This document shows positions 42,826 to 55,900 of a stretch of 64,000 nt of DNA, piece by piece. The translations under genes and the position numbers were made by a program. The notes below the pieces were generated by a model. The model had not been told where the DNA came from. It searched no databases and saw only the letters and a list, made by a program, of their open reading frames with translations. Origin of the DNA: Nemertoderma westbladi (lineage: Eukaryota > Xenacoelomorpha > Nemertodermatida > Nemertodermatidae); contig JAUCBJ010006668.1 of NCBI GenBank assembly GCA_032718475.1, positions 1-64,000 of the forward strand, given 5' to 3'. Position 1 is the first letter of the stretch. Each line of letters begins with the position of its first letter.

Positions 42826-45000
42826 TGTAAGAAGGAGAAGACTATATATTATATAGGCCTATACGTTTGGATGAATTTAAAATGGACTGGACTTGAAATG
42901 TAACAATAAAGCAATGTTAACAATATAGTTAATGTTCAGTAACTAATAGCACATTATAAACAACACAAGCGCCAGTAATAATTAATAATAAATAGCCTAT
43001 TAAATATTAACCAAAATATTTGTAATAATATTAAATAATTTATTATTGTGAGTCAAAAAAACTACAGTTAATAAACTTGATCAGATTCTGAGCTATTGAG
43101 TACCTAAAACTTAAATATTTATATACGCGAATATTAAAAATATTCGTGTAGGCCTAATGTTTTAAATAGCCGTGGTTCAAATTAACTTGAATAGAAAGAT
43201 ACCGCACAACTACAGGCTGGGTCGTTCACACTCGGCGGTAATTAAAATCATTTACCGCTAAGCAGACACCGCTCATATACCACAGTCACTTCACTCTCAA
43301 CATATTGTCATACTAAAAATTCGAATGTAATAATTATTTATTTTATTTTTTTAAAATTTTTAAAATTTTAAATTTTTAAAAATAAAAATTTTTAAATTTA
43401 AAATTAAATTTTTAAAATTGTATTATTTATTTATTTAATTGCCATTGTGAAGTTATTGCCATTTGGTAGGTAATAACTATTTACATTCTTGTGTGTAAAG
43501 TAGCACTTTACAGTGTGATGATCCGAGTTGGTTTGTTACACGAACGAACGATAGTGAGTGAGTGAAAATAAAGCCACGAGGATCAGAAGAACACTGTAAA
43601 GTACTTTGCAACAAGTATGTATGTAGTTTTATTCCAAAATTTTAACATTACGAAATGATTATACATATACATTATAAGTGATAGAAACTTCACAAATTGT
43701 ATTAGTTACTGTATAAAAAAATTATGTTATAAATAAGTTAGCTTATATTTATGGTGGGGTTTGGAGCCATGTTAATAATATAGCTAATGGTTATTAATAG
43801 CTATACCCCGCCTACCGGTAGGTAATGCATTAGGCCTATCTGGCTGTCCACATATTGTTTACGTGGTAACCAATGGCGGCGTTAAGTAATGTCCACTAAG
43901 GGGACATTACTTAACTGATAACACCAAATACAATACTAAATGTACACTCCAATACAATGCTGTCATGTTCTCTAAAGTTGTCAAGTGCCAAATAACAACT
44001 CGCTGTTAATACTAACGGCGTTGAGTAATGTTACAATTTTGGAATAAAGTACATTACTAGATAACGGTAAAAGCAGCAGAATGTTTCAAGTTTTCGGTAA
44101 AAATTATGTATCAATAAATCAATAATCAAAGATTGATTTCGATAAAGGCAGAAGTAAATAGTTAATAAAAGTAAATAAATCGTCATTGATATTCTGCAGT
44201 TAAAAAACTATTTTTTGCAAAAGAAAAGGAAATAAATAACAAGATAGTTGTTATTTCTGCTTTATAAAAGGAAAAGCGTATAATAGGAAAATTGATAGTC
44301 GGGATCAAAGTCGTTATCTAATAGATAAGCCGAGGGTATTAGCTGTTCAAACAACCGACAATGAGGGCGCGGTAGGGAACTGTTGACATTGTACTGGGGC
44401 ACCTGGGGGTATTAATTTCCTGTAACAACGTGTCGCTGCGGGGGCTGAGTGGCGATACCATAGCATGTGCGGAAACGCAAAGGTTGAATAACAACGTTGC
44501 AATGGAAGTCTATGTGGAGCAATAAGGATAATTAGCATTTAATTTAATCCGGGCATTACAGATCCAATAATCAATTCGAATAATTTATGTCGTGACACTG
44601 CACCAGCGGATTTTAGTAGAAATTTAATTTGTTGGGTGTTACAACAATTTATTGCACGGATATCAATTATCAGTTTATTTTCCGCTGATTTATGTAATAA
44701 TCGCGCCGCCACTTTGCCATACCAGGTATAATTATTGCTCGAGCGAGCGTGGTCAATCATTTTACACTAATGCCAAGTTGCGGCCAAGGGAACTAAAGTT
44801 TTATCATTTTCATGTACTTTCCCCAATAATAGAACCTCGGCCTTCACACAGTTTTATTTGTTTGACTCTTTTCCCAAGAGTGTGCCGCATTGTGGCTCCC
44901 CTAGTTTCTAGGCAACTCACGATCACTACTCTAATCAAATAATATCGATATCGTATCGATTAATTAAACTTCTGAAATGTAGAGCGCGCCCTGGTCACAC
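42826..45000. other. no gene seen; AT-rich with several inverted repeats
   Basis: Contains an A/T palindrome cluster at 43330-43430, a MITE-like pair at 43621-44054 and a perfect hairpin at 43881-43915. No coding region is supported on either strand. Confidence 0.5.
43621..44054. mobile_element. MITE-like element with about 30-bp inverted ends
   Basis: The sequence starting atgtagttttattccaaaat (43621-43651) is repeated in inverted orientation at 44025-44054 with about three differences. Inside, gttaagtaatgtcc (43881) and ggacattacttaac (43902-43915) form a perfect 14-bp stem with a 7-nt loop. Confidence 0.65.
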
Positions 45001-45007
45001 TGGAGGT

Positions 45008-45159
45008 ATCATAGTAATCTGGGGTGAATAGGATACAGAAGAAAGATAGATCTTTTTACAAGTACAATTAATAAAATTTTAAATAAAAAATTGTTTCACA
45101 GTGGGTCACTTGTAAAACGATCTTAGTTCTCTATCCTATCCACTCCAGATTACTACGAT
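45008..45159. mobile_element. 152-bp palindromic MITE-like element
   Basis: The left arm (45008-45063, starting atcatagtaatctggggtga) and the right arm (about 45107-45159) are inverted copies of about 52 bp with around eight mismatches, separated by an AT-rich spacer. No target duplication was confirmed. Confidence 0.7.
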
Positions 45160-45282
45160 TAATTAAATATAACTATCAAATTACTGTCGAGTCGATTGGA
45201 CTGCTGTAGACGTCGTACGATTGCAAGAAGGACACACGTTTTTGGCATTAACGATTTTGTCAATTATCGCCTTAAAATTCAG

Positions 45283-45286
45283 CATC

Positions 45287-45345
<59 letters not shown>

Positions 45346-45378
45346 GGCACACAGACAGACAGACATACAGACAGGCAC

Positions 45379-45429
<51 letters not shown>

Positions 45430-45462
45430 GGCACACAGACAGACAGACATACAGACAGGCAC

Positions 45463-45501
<39 letters not shown>

Positions 45502-45525
45502 GGCACACAGACAGACAGACAGACA
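45283..45525. repeat. GACA-type tetranucleotide microsatellite with periodic interruptions
   Basis: Tandem cagacagacaga tracts broken at intervals by aggcacacag and gacatacagacag. The interruptions are themselves repeated in the same order. All six frames stay open because the unit contains no stop, so these frames are not genes. Confidence 0.95.
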
Positions 45526-45559
45526 CTCCCATGAAATAAATAGTTTACTTTGTAGTCTC

Positions 45560-46284
45560 AGTCTCCCTTAATCCTTTTCCATGAATTATTTCAAAGAAAC
45601 TAAAAGTGTTGACATTGTTTATTATTCTACGCGATTTGTTCGACAAATAATACTTTGTTGTCATGGGATTCAACAATTGTAAAGATTTCATCTCGGTAAT
45701 GCACCACAAACCAAAAATACAAAAAGATAAGTTACTCGTGACAATATATTATGTTATTTAATTTGTTACAATTTATTGAGACTACAATATTTCATTTATT
45801 AAACTAATGCAATGCAGATAGGCACCGCTAGAGGGGTGCAGGAGGTTTCGATTCACATTGGGTTTGTATTACAACGGCTGCTCTATAGATCGTAAAAGCG
45901 AACCCAGGGAGACTGGCCGAAAAATAGCGATTATTTAAAACAGAATGGCATAAAAAAGATACCATTCTATATCAAAACACAGGCAATCACGGAATTGTTA
46001 GTTTTTATGAAAGAAACTTGTGCCGCGAACAAAAAAATGTGATAAAAGCGCCTTTTGAAACTAATATATTTAGACTGATTAAAAAACGTAACGACGTCCC
46101 TGGAGGGTAACGTAACGCTATCGTAGTAAAATTATTACAAGCGCGAAAACGTTCCATATAAATTACTTTTCATTCGCGGCTGTTGGAATAATTTTAAAAC
46201 TTAATATAAATTTTGGTTACAATAATTTATTTAAAACGATTTAAAAATTTTTTTTTTTAAATTTTCAGTGCCCTTGTAACACTT
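45560..46284. other. no gene seen
   Basis: AT-rich intergenic DNA between the microsatellite and the 3' end of TOMM70. Nothing specific was recognised. Confidence 0.5.
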
Positions 46285-46290
46285 TTTATT
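46285..46290 (-). terminator. polyadenylation signal for TOMM70
   Basis: AATAAA on the minus strand about 155 bp downstream of the TOMM70 stop codon. Confidence 0.5.
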
Positions 46291-46444
46291 ATCTTCAAAA
46301 TTGAAAATAAAATTGGATTAAGTAGCCAATATTCGGCCAATAATTCAGCATCCAACTAACCAACCCAATGTGTATCAACAACCAACCCCAAACACCGAAC
46401 CAGTAAAGGAATGAATTATCCGCTATATAGAGAGATGGGAACTC

Positions 46445-49084
46445 TCATCTAGGGAAGGCGGCCGCTAGAGGCGCCTCTATGGGCCCGTAGGACAGCGACG
46501 CGGACAGCCTCGCCTTGGCCGCGTCGATCATCGTGTACAGATGGACCATCTCCAACTCGGACTTGGTCGAATCCAACGCCGCCTCGAAGCAACCGATGGC
46601 CGCTTCCGTGTTCCCGCGCTGCATCTCAACCGTGCCGAGAATCTCGAGAGCGAACTCGCATCGCTCGTCCACCTCCAACGCTTTGTTAATGAGTCCGACG
46701 GCTCCCTCGGGGTCGGGTTTCCAGGTCAACCAGAGGACCGCGCGGTGGACTAGCGTAGTCGCGTTCGTCGGCTCCAACTCGAGCGCTCGCACGAACGCCG
46801 CGTCGGCCTCCCCGTAGCGACTCAGGTCGCTCAACGCCTGCGCGTGCAGCGCGTAGGCCTCCACGCAGTCGGGGAACCTGCGTTGCAGCTCCGGGAAGGC
46901 TTCCAGAGTGTCCGCGGTAGCGGAGCGGGATTGGACGGCGCGTTGGTGGCGGCAGTAGGCGCGCTGCGCGGCGCACTGCTCGAAGTCGGGCGCGAGTTGG
47001 ACCGCGCGGTCGAAGTCTCGCAGCGCCTCGGCGGTGTCCCCGAGGAGGAGGGAGAGCTGGCCCCGGTGGTGGAACACGTCGGTGTCGTTGGGGGCCTCGG
47101 CAACCGCCGCGTTAAAGTCGGACTGAAACGGGAAGTTAATAAGAAGATAAATAAACCTGTTTTAAAAAACTAGTCAAATTGTCGGAAGCCAATATAACTA
47201 ATCTATAATGGAGACGGGGGGGGGGGGGGGTGGATGTAAATCCCATCTCGGATCGCCTCCATGTTAAATTATCAACTTAGGGAAAGGAGCACGTTAGAGT
47301 TGCACGTTATTCTAACCAAAGCAATAAACGAAATTCAATATAACAAATTACAGTTTTATTTTTTGAGAGTAATCATCTGTTATGAGTTTTTAATAGTTTT
47401 TAACAAATAGGAAAGGCAAATTAGTTGCAGTGGGTCTACAAAACTACGTTTTAGTAACTTTAGGGTATTCCATTTAAGTTACTCCTGCACAGAAACATAA
47501 TGAAAATTAAAAGTAGAACGGATTTAGAGTGGCTGGAAATCTAAGAGATACGAATCGATGACTAACCTTAGCGCCCTCTGCGTCTCCGATCTGCATCAAC
47601 AAGGACCCCCGTTTAATCAAGGCGTTCGCTTTCTGACTGGGATCGGCCTCTGAGGACTCAACGACCGCATCCAGGTCGGCCCTCGCCTTGTCCACCGCCC
47701 CGGTGAGCATGTAGAAGGTCCCCCGTAGCAGCCGAGCGTGCACCGCGTACAACGTGCCCGGCGTCTCCAACTCTTCGGTGCACAGCTCCACTATCCGATC
47801 GAACTTCCCGCCGTGGAAGTCCCGCGAAGCGCTGAGGTACCCCGACAGGACTTCTCCCTCTTCCATCTCCGCGTCGGCGGCGCCGGCCACGTCGAATCGG
47901 AAGGACTGGAAGTAGGAGTCGATGAAGGCCTTCCTAGGGAGACGGGGGTTGCGGCCTCGACTCGCGTACTTCTCCTGTATAAAACAACAAATTATAAGCG
48001 TTTATAAATTTATGAGACACGGGGAGACGGGTGAGTACAAAACAAAGACCAAGTAACATGTGTTAACTTTCGTTTATTGTTTTGCTTCCCCCAACACGCC
48101 TCTGTAACCTGCTCCTTTACTAACCTATTCCTTTAAATGGCAATGGGGGGCCTGTACAAAACAAAGAGGTAAAGTAGCGTTACGTCCCAAAGAGCGTTTA
48201 GGTCCCATTGCCATTTAAATGAGCAGGTTATTAAAGGAGCAGGTTACAGAGGCGTGTTGGCAGGTTGGGGGAAATAAAACAACAAACAAAAGTTACCACA
48301 TGTGTTTTGTGCAGGTCTTCAGTCTGTGATTTATAGTCACCCCGGGGAGACAAAGGGGGGGAACTAGAGTCAAATTTCACCTCGACGAATTAATATAGGC
48401 TATCTCAGTATCTCCCCTCAATCTCACAATCTGTCAATGTTAAATTATCAATTTACGGAAAGGCTGAAAGCAGCTCTCAACTCTCACCTTCGCTTTGGCA
48501 TTGGAGGTTTCCTTTAGAATGGAATCCGCAAACTTTATCGTATCTTCGTTCTCAAACTTCTGTAAGAAACACAACGCGGTTGCGTCTTCCAATGCGAGTT
48601 GCGACTTTCCGGAACGCCGGTAGGCCTTAGCGCGTCGATTCAACGCCTTCTCGTATCGTTTATTCAACTGCAGCGCCTTCGTACAATCGTAGATGACCGC
48701 TTTAATATCTTTTAGTTCATCGTGAGCGACGGCCCTATTGTGGTAAAACACGGCGAGTTCATTAGAGTAATCAGCTTCGCATAGAGGTAGAGAAAGTCCT
48801 TCTGTGTAGCAGTCTATAGCCTCCGCGTAACGCTTAGCTTTATACAGTTGGTTTCCGCGAACCTTCAACTCAACGGCTGTGTCGAATGGAGTCTTTTTGT
48901 CGGAGCCTTCAGGGTCTTTCCGGAGTAAGGACTCCTTCGGATCGATTTGTTTGCGGTCTCTTCTTCGCCACACGTAGTAACAGCCACCCAACGCCACCAA
49001 AGAAGCGACTCCGACGCCACCAATTATTAAATACTTTCTGTCTACATCTATGGCGAGGTCTTTTAACTTTTCTAATCCTTCCAT
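46445..49084 (-). CDS. TOMM70: TOMM70, mitochondrial import receptor subunit TOM70 (3 exons)
   Basis: Outer-membrane receptor that docks Hsp70/Hsp90-bound precursors of internal-signal proteins such as carriers. Exons are 49084-48488, 47974-47567 and 47122-46445, all in phase 0 with GT-AG borders, for about 560 residues (about 608 in mammals). The N-terminal membrane anchor is at about 19-41 (YLIIGGVGVASLVALGG) followed by RRRDRK. A first TPR cluster, the chaperone clamp, covers about 68-180 (VRGNQLYKAKRYAEAIDCYT, YHNRAVAHDEL, KALNRRAKAYRRSGK). A second set of TPRs covers about 230-530 in exons 2 and 3 (RGSLLMQIGDAEGAKSDF, HHRGQLSLLLGDTAEALRDF, HAQALSDLSRYGEADAAF). Exons 2 and 3 are strikingly GC-rich against AT-rich introns. 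Both introns carry pieces of a palindromic repeat. The stop is TGA at 46445-46447. Confidence 0.93.
47277..47385. repeat. single arm of the intronic palindromic family (TOMM70 intron 2)
   Basis: Similar to the reverse complement of about 37405-37516 in intron 2 of the BHMT-type gene (words ggaaaggagc, ttattctaacca and tttgagagtaa). A G homopolymer lies just upstream at about 47217-47230. Confidence 0.7.
48062..48293. repeat. palindromic element in TOMM70 intron 1
   Basis: Arms of about 87-93 bp (48062-48148 and 48201-48293) are inverted copies, sharing ctctgtaacctgctccttta, cccccaac and tttaaatggcaatggg, around a spacer of about 52 bp. It contains the same gtaacctgctccttt core as the element in the BHMT-type gene. 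Confidence 0.85.
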
Positions 49085-51345
49085 TTTATTGTAATAATTT
49101 TTAATACCGGTACCTGCAGGCCACTACTACACAACACACTAATCAGTACATCAGTAATCAATGATTTTATTGTATTATTGATTGGATTAAATTAATAAAA
49201 AATATCTTAGGCGTAGGCGTCTTATCGATATTTTGAGTTAGGCCTAAACAAAATATCAATATCACAATAAACACCATACAGCCATAGTCTGATAGTGTCT
49301 ATCGTAATTCAGTGACATGCGCCAGTAGGCCATTTACAAGCTTAGACCGGCATTGGTACACCTTGGCGGGTACCGTACCCACCCAATTAGTTTTCTGCAA
49401 TTATTTTATAAATGTTATAGAAGATGTGCTAGCTATCAATTTTGATAAATATTTTTGTTTTAGAACATATTTTATTCTTTATTGTTCTAGAATACATTTT
49501 TTATTTTTTACACTAGCTAGTTTTTTCAACTTTTTTTATAAATGTTATAGAACACGTCTTAGCTATCAATTTTGATAAATATTCTCGTCCTAGAACACAT
49601 TTTTTTTTGTTCTAGAACACTTTCGGGAATAAAATTAAATAGTACAGTACAGGAATCAATATTATTATTTAAAAAAAATCGTCATTTTAAGTGATTAGAC
49701 CTCTTAGAACCTGCAGTATTTTGGATCTAGAACTGGTAACACACAAACACAGTTGTGTTTGATGTTCTAAATAAGTTTTATTTTTTTAATTTCTTATAAA
49801 AAGTACTAGCTAACACAAAATAAAAATTACGAGTTATCATCTTACTGACAGAAAGTAAAATATATGTTTTAGAACAAAAAACACATGATAAAAGCCATTT
49901 GCACAAGAAAAAATTATAAAAATTTTCAAATTTAATTTTATTCACTAGCTAAAAAAAAGTCCTACCTAACACAAAATCAAAATTATTAGCTACCATCCTA
50001 CTGTCAGAAGGTTAAATATTTGTTATAGAAAATAAAACAAATGATAAAAGCCGCTCTCGTATGAAAAAAATTGGTACTATGGGTACTCAAGGTGTTCAAA
50101 TGCCGTTACACTGACAAACCGAAGTTATTCTTCAACCTAAATTATTTTTTTGATACTGACGGAAAGCTGGTCATGCAAGGATTCCAAATATCGGAATATG
50201 TAAAGGTAACTGAATTTCGTTTCGAAATAGATGAGCTATGTTGTTCAAAATTTGCAAGGTTTGTCATTTGCACGAGGCTATTTTATTATATTTAATAAAA
50301 TTCACCATATTTTGTGTTCGCGCTTTCAGACCTTTAGCAGTTTAACCTGCCAAATTTAGGTGTCTTCTAGGTTATAAATCGACTTTAGCCTATGACGAGT
50401 ATTTGATACACTACATTAGCCGAAGCCAGCCTATGCGCGACCATTCACCCGCTGGATATACCCGGGAGACTGGATTCGGAAGCTCTGACCTTATTGCGAT
50501 GTAGGCCTACTGTATTATTCGATTGATCGTTAATATATAATCTCTGACCAATATTATTCACTTTCGGGAAATATTAACAGTTCCTTTAGGACGTGGCGCT
50601 CTAAGTATGTAAACAGAGTTATGACTTACACTAAACACAACGGGATGGCTATTGATTCACGTATAAAGCGCATTCTTTAGGAGATGCTTTGTTATCTTTC
50701 ACAATCATGCACACTACCGCACAATGCTGCACACCGATCTGCCGACATTCACTAATTTTAGTCACATATAAAGAGAACAGCAACCGACACATGTAGTGCC
50801 TATGAAATAGCATTAGATTCACTCCAAAACCAATATAATGTAAGTCGCAATTGCTATATGTAACCGGTCTCTTACCTTCAGTATATCAAGAAGATTGGGG
50901 TTTTATGATTATTTATCGATATTATCCAAATATAATAATATTCCATCAACTGATACAATTAATAACCGACAGTAAATAGCAGTAAAATAATGCGGTGTTT
51001 GTAGGTGACAATATGATTTGATTTGGCAGTTTGTGAATTGTGGTTTGCAGTGATAACAGTTATACGTTTCTATGATCAAAGCCGATCTAATGTTTGGCTA
51101 AAGTCTGAAACACAGAATAATTCCAAAGCCGGTGTTCTGGCATCAGGAAAAAAGGTAAACATAAACCATAATGCATTGCGCGATTTCCCGGAGGTTTCTG
51201 TACAAATAAAATGAGAATCGCTCTGATTGGTTGACCGAACAAAGAAACAAAGGAAAAGTTACACGTGTACATATCAGCTGATAGATGTCGTCATCTTGAA
51301 CTACACTGTATCAAGAGTATTTGGCGTATTGCGACATAAAATTGC
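49085..51345. other. no gene seen; diverged tandem duplications
   Basis: Upstream flank of TOMM70 and unassigned DNA. About 130 bp at 49405-49510 recur at 49540-49605 (shared tagctatcaattttgataaa) with palindromic gttctagaac words. About 175 bp at 49780-49920 recur, diverged, at 49945-50075 (shared acacatgataaaagcc-like words). No supported coding region; the short frames at 50071-50295 and 51023-51214 are not convincing. Confidence 0.5.
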
Positions 51346-51513
51346 TAGTTATGTCCGCTAAAGTACACATACAGAAGAAATGGCTTTTTATGTCCACTAA
51401 AACACCGGTACAGTAAGGAAACGGCTTTTTATGTCCGCTAAAACACCTACAGAGTACTTTGCGGGAAAAATGACTAGCTAATTCCGCAAAAGCCTTTACA
51501 CCGCTCCCAGAAA

Positions 51514-52884
51514 ATGGGATTTAATTCTATAAAATATAAAAAATCACAGTTTCTAAAATATAAAAATACTCTAAACTTTAAAAAGAGAGTCAACATAGGA
51601 AACGTAGATACTTTCAGCTTCCTTCAACTATTAGATTTAGTAACCAACCTTCAACTTGAAGTAAAATCATTGAGTAGTACATGTACAAATCTAAAATCTG
51701 AAATTTTAACATTGGAATCGAAGTTGGAATATAACACTGGAACATGCGACTCGAATATGTCAATAAAATGCAGTGATGAACAATCACCAAGACAGATAAA
51801 CGGAGGCAAAGGGAAAAAAGTAAAGACAAAGGCAAGAAAAAAGAATACAAAGAATAGGGCTTTTCAAAATATTAACAGTGACAGTGAATCAGAAAATCCC
51901 TCACCCAATCATCAGCCATCTAAGGTAAGTGAGATGGAAGATTGCTCGAGCAAAACTCTTAAAATTCTTGAACAAACTCCCCAGCCAGTCACACCATCTG
52001 TGGAGAACCCATCCTCTTTTGAAGAATTGAGTACTAGCAGCTCTTCTTGGAAAACATACAAAGGGAAAGCAGCAGCAGCACCGACACACATAACAGAGAG
52101 TAAAAATAACATAACAATATCAAACAGTTATGGTGAGTTAGATTGTGAAACTCAGCTTAGTGTCTTGCTCAAACAACAGAATGAACTATTGGGACATTTT
52201 CGAACTATATTGAGTGGCTTTAAGGAAATGAGTAACAAAGAAAATGTCTCAGAAATAACTAAGGACAAAATAGGTAAAATATCTACTCACAGAGATAAAC
52301 ATCAAACCAGTAAGGCATCTCTACCCAAAAGTTATCATGTACAAGAAACTGGTAATAATAACATTGAATCGAGTATTCCTAAGAAGTATATACTAGTATC
52401 TGGTCTTCCTGCCAACTCCAGCTCACACATTATCTCTAACTTCTGTTTTCAACAAACTGGTAAGCACCCAATTAATGTATTGGTCAATAACAGAGGCTAT
52501 CTCAAGGAAGCCAAAGTAACAATTGAGGCAGCTGACCTCACAACATATCTACAAGAGAGTATGTGGCCTGGCCAAAATGTGAAAGTGCAAGAAGTTAATA
52601 ATAATAATATTAATAGTAATAAATATTGTTATTACTATCCTGGGCAAAGTACAAACCTCTACAGCAATGATAAGAAATTATTCATACATAGTAGAGTAAA
52701 CCATGTACAACACAGGAAAGAAGATGTATATTCTGCTGCAAACGGACAATTTAATATGACACATGGTTGTTTGAAAATATCGAACTCCCTACACAACAAC
52801 AGAAGAATATGCCTACCAACACCTTACAACCAACATATTCAATACCAAAATTATATTCACAGTGTATTGAGACAGTGTTTTTAA
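51514..52884 (+). CDS. LINE ORF1 protein
   Basis: A 456-codon RNA-binding or chaperone-type ORF1 as found in many LINEs. A coiled-coil-like heptad region lies at about 35-75 (LLDLVTNLQLEVKSL and following). A Lys-rich basic patch is at about 98-115 and a long polar Ser/Asn-rich middle follows. A second helical segment is near 210-240 (LLKQQNELLGHFRTIL), with a possible small folded domain at about 290-350 (YILVSGLPANSS onward). No CCHC knuckle is seen. Assignment rests on its position immediately before ORF2 and its general layout. Confidence 0.7.
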   Translation: MGFNSIKYKKSQFLKYKNTLNFKKRVNIGNVDTFSFLQLLDLVTNLQLEVKSLSSTCTNLKSEILTLESKLEYNTGTCDSNMSIKCSDEQSPRQINGGKGKKVKTKARKKNTKNRAFQNINSDSESENPSPNHQPSKVSEMEDCSSKTLKILEQTPQPVTPSVENPSSFEELSTSSSSWKTYKGKAAAAPTHITESKNNITISNSYGELDCETQLSVLLKQQNELLGHFRTILSGFKEMSNKENVSEITKDKIGKISTHRDKHQTSKASLPKSYHVQETGNNNIESSIPKKYILVSGLPANSSSHIISNFCFQQTGKHPINVLVNNRGYLKEAKVTIEAADLTTYLQESMWPGQNVKVQEVNNNNINSNKYCYYYPGQSTNLYSNDKKLFIHSRVNHVQHRKEDVYSAANGQFNMTHGCLKISNSLHNNRRICLPTPYNQHIQYQNYIHSVLRQCF

Positions 52885-52959
52885 ATACAATTTCCCACCC
52901 TGCACAGCTATACCACAACAGTGCCATATTTCGGATTACAATAGTAGCAAGGGTATAAA

Positions 52960-55900
52960 AGATGACTCAACTAGTTCAACAATTAATAAGAAATTAAACT
53001 CTACAAGACACTTAAAGGTCTTAAGTTTCAACTGTAAAGGTTACAAACGAAACATTGAATATATTTTTTCACTTGTTCTCACAGAAAATCCAGATATTCT
53101 TGTGTTACAAGAACATTGGCTAGGTTCCAGAGAATCACTATACTACTTCAACCACAAACGGCTTCCAAAAGGCTACAAGTGTTCATACTCAGTAGCAGAT
53201 GGTATGTTAAATACAAAAACAAGAGTGCGTGGGGAAGGGGGAGTAGCCATAATTACCAAAGAAGAAATTTATCAACATTGCTCAAAAATCCATACAGTCA
53301 GTGATCGCATAGTTGGACTATCAATTAAAGGCCTGTTTACCAAAGATATTGATCTTTTTGGAATATATATGCCTGCCAATTGTGGAGATCCTGAAAATAG
53401 GATACACTTCCTCGAAGTCTGTGCTAGCCTGAGTGCATCATTACAGGACTCAATAGAAAAAGACTGTGAAATTATTATTGCTGGGGACATAAACTGCAAT
53501 GTTCTTTCCAATATGCTATATAGTCAAGCTTCCAAAACTGGAGACTTTAAATATGTATTTAATGATCATATAATAAAGCCCTTTGGACTCGTAACAGTTA
53601 ATACAACAAGGCCATCGGGTATCCAACCGGTGTCATACAGATTTAAAAATATTTTTGGACAAGTCACTCGATCTTCATTAATAGACCATGTAGTGACATC
53701 AGTAAATATCTCTGCCTGCACAGAAACTAACAATGTTCTTGACCCACAGCCACTTAATAAGTCAGACCACACAGCGGTATGGGTGACGTTCACACTAGAT
53801 GAATCAGAAAATGTTACCAATACACAAAGCAATAATATTTGGAAGAAGAAAAGGTCTCCTGTTTATATGTTCAAAAGAGCAACGAAAGACCAGTTGTGTG
53901 AGTACAAAAACTGTGTTACAACTAAATTAAGGGATATAAACCATAAATATAAAGAATCTGAATATGAGGAAGCTAATGCATCAAATTCAATGTCAAAAAC
54001 ACTAATTGGTGTTCTAAATGATGCTGCAAAGGATAACATACCCGTAGTGTACCCACGTAGGCATAAATTTAAACCTGCATATGTTCCTAAACAAGCTGCT
54101 GCAAATTGGGGGCAACTAGATAAGCTGAAATCTTTGCACAAAACAGGTCAGAAAGTGACAATTGCAGATTTAGAATATAGAAGGCTAAAGAGTCGCTTAG
54201 AACAAAATGCATACTGGGAGCATATCCGTAACTTAACAGATTCTTGCAAATCAAATCGCACTAAGTTTTGGAATCTGCTTAAGGCAGAAGGAAACACAAG
54301 CATGTCAGATGTCAATGCGAATAATCTGGTAAACCATTATAATAAATGTTTCAATCCAAAGGAAATTGGGGAACAAACTTGGCATCCCAATGAGAAGACA
54401 ACAGCAGATGCCTTGGGACATATTAAAGCATTTTCCTCAGCCGATGTAGACACTGCTATCCGCAAACTGAACATGGGTAAAGCAGCAGATAGTCACAACC
54501 TAGTTTCTGAACATCTAAGGGCTAGCCTCTCAGAAGAGCTATGTTCTTATCTTGCCTCTCTATACAATACCATTCACAGATTAAAGTCATTCCCAGATGT
54601 TCTAACAACTAGCCTTCTTCTACCTCAACTAAAAAGTGGAAATCGAGACATTTATAAAAATGGGAGCTACAGAGGTATCTCCGTTATATCCGTGCTGGCG
54701 AAAATCTGGGAAATAATGGTAGCAGATGACATAAAACGAATTGACACAAGTCCACTACAAATGGGATATAAATCTGGTCATGGAACAGATATACCATACA
54801 TGTTAGCTAACAAATTACTCTAAGCACTTTAACAGGGAAGGTTCGAACGTTTATATAGTATCTCTTGATCTAACAAGTGCATTTGACACAGTAAACTACA
54901 AAAAACTGTTTGAAAAGTTGGAAAATACAAATATTGATAAATCAATTCTGATAACGTTATATTCCTATTATATAAACTCGTGCGCGCTGATCTCAATTAA
55001 TGGGAACATTACTAGGGAGTCAATCCACTTGAAATGTGGCGTCAGACAAGGTGGGGTATTGTCTCCCATCTTATTTAATATATATTTATCCGACTTATTT
55101 AACGAGCTTGAAATGTCTGGTATGGGATTACACATTAACAAAGAAGCTTATCCAGCTATAAGTTATGCTGACGATATACTTCTTATGGCGAACCTAAAGA
55201 GTGACATCCATGAGATAATGGCGATCTGCAAAACATATTTTTCAGCCCACAACCTAGTTCTAAACTCTAAGAAGTCGTGGTATGTAATAAGTAAAACAAA
55301 ATCATGTTATAACGAATATAATGGAAATCTAGTCTTAAGTGATGGCATAGTTATCCCAACAGCTGAATCTTGTAATTTCTTAGGTCTTCCATTACCAGCA
55401 ACGAACCGAAATATCAGAGACCACTTTGTTAAGAAAATATGGAGTAATGTATCTACAATGAAAAATCGTGGGTTGACAGTTGATTCCGTACCACTAGATA
55501 TAACAACAATGATATGGAAAGCGATTCTTATCCCATCAGCTTTGTATGGAGCTGCCGCTATTCCATTGGCAATGTTAGAAGAACTCGATAGATATTGGAG
55601 GAAAGCAATGCGCTGTGTTTTACACGTAGGGAATTATGTATCTGATAATACATTATTATTACTATTTGGTTCTCAAGGACTAGGCAACTTAGTACACCAT
55701 GCATACTGCCGTACAATTTATGCAGCTTTCAACTGTAATAACAGAAAAGTAACTTATCTGTTTAGTCATGTGCTAACTCGGCACATGACTAGCCAAATTA
55801 AAGATAATATGTATGATGATTATGCAGTGGGATCTTTTAAATATACTACACCTAGTTTACCATATCTCTGTTGCCACCGATATGATATTAAAGCAGTTCT

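Noticed and set aside
44950-45170. Direct repeat cgattaattaaa flanking the 152-bp palindrome as a target duplication
   Set aside because: The left copy lies about 40 bp away from the palindrome edge, so it cannot be its immediate target duplication; AT-rich chance is likely.
45181-45571. Long open frames of repeating Thr-Asp-Arg-Gln or Cys-Leu-Ser-Val on both strands
   Set aside because: They are translations of the GACA microsatellite, whose unit has no stop codon in any frame.
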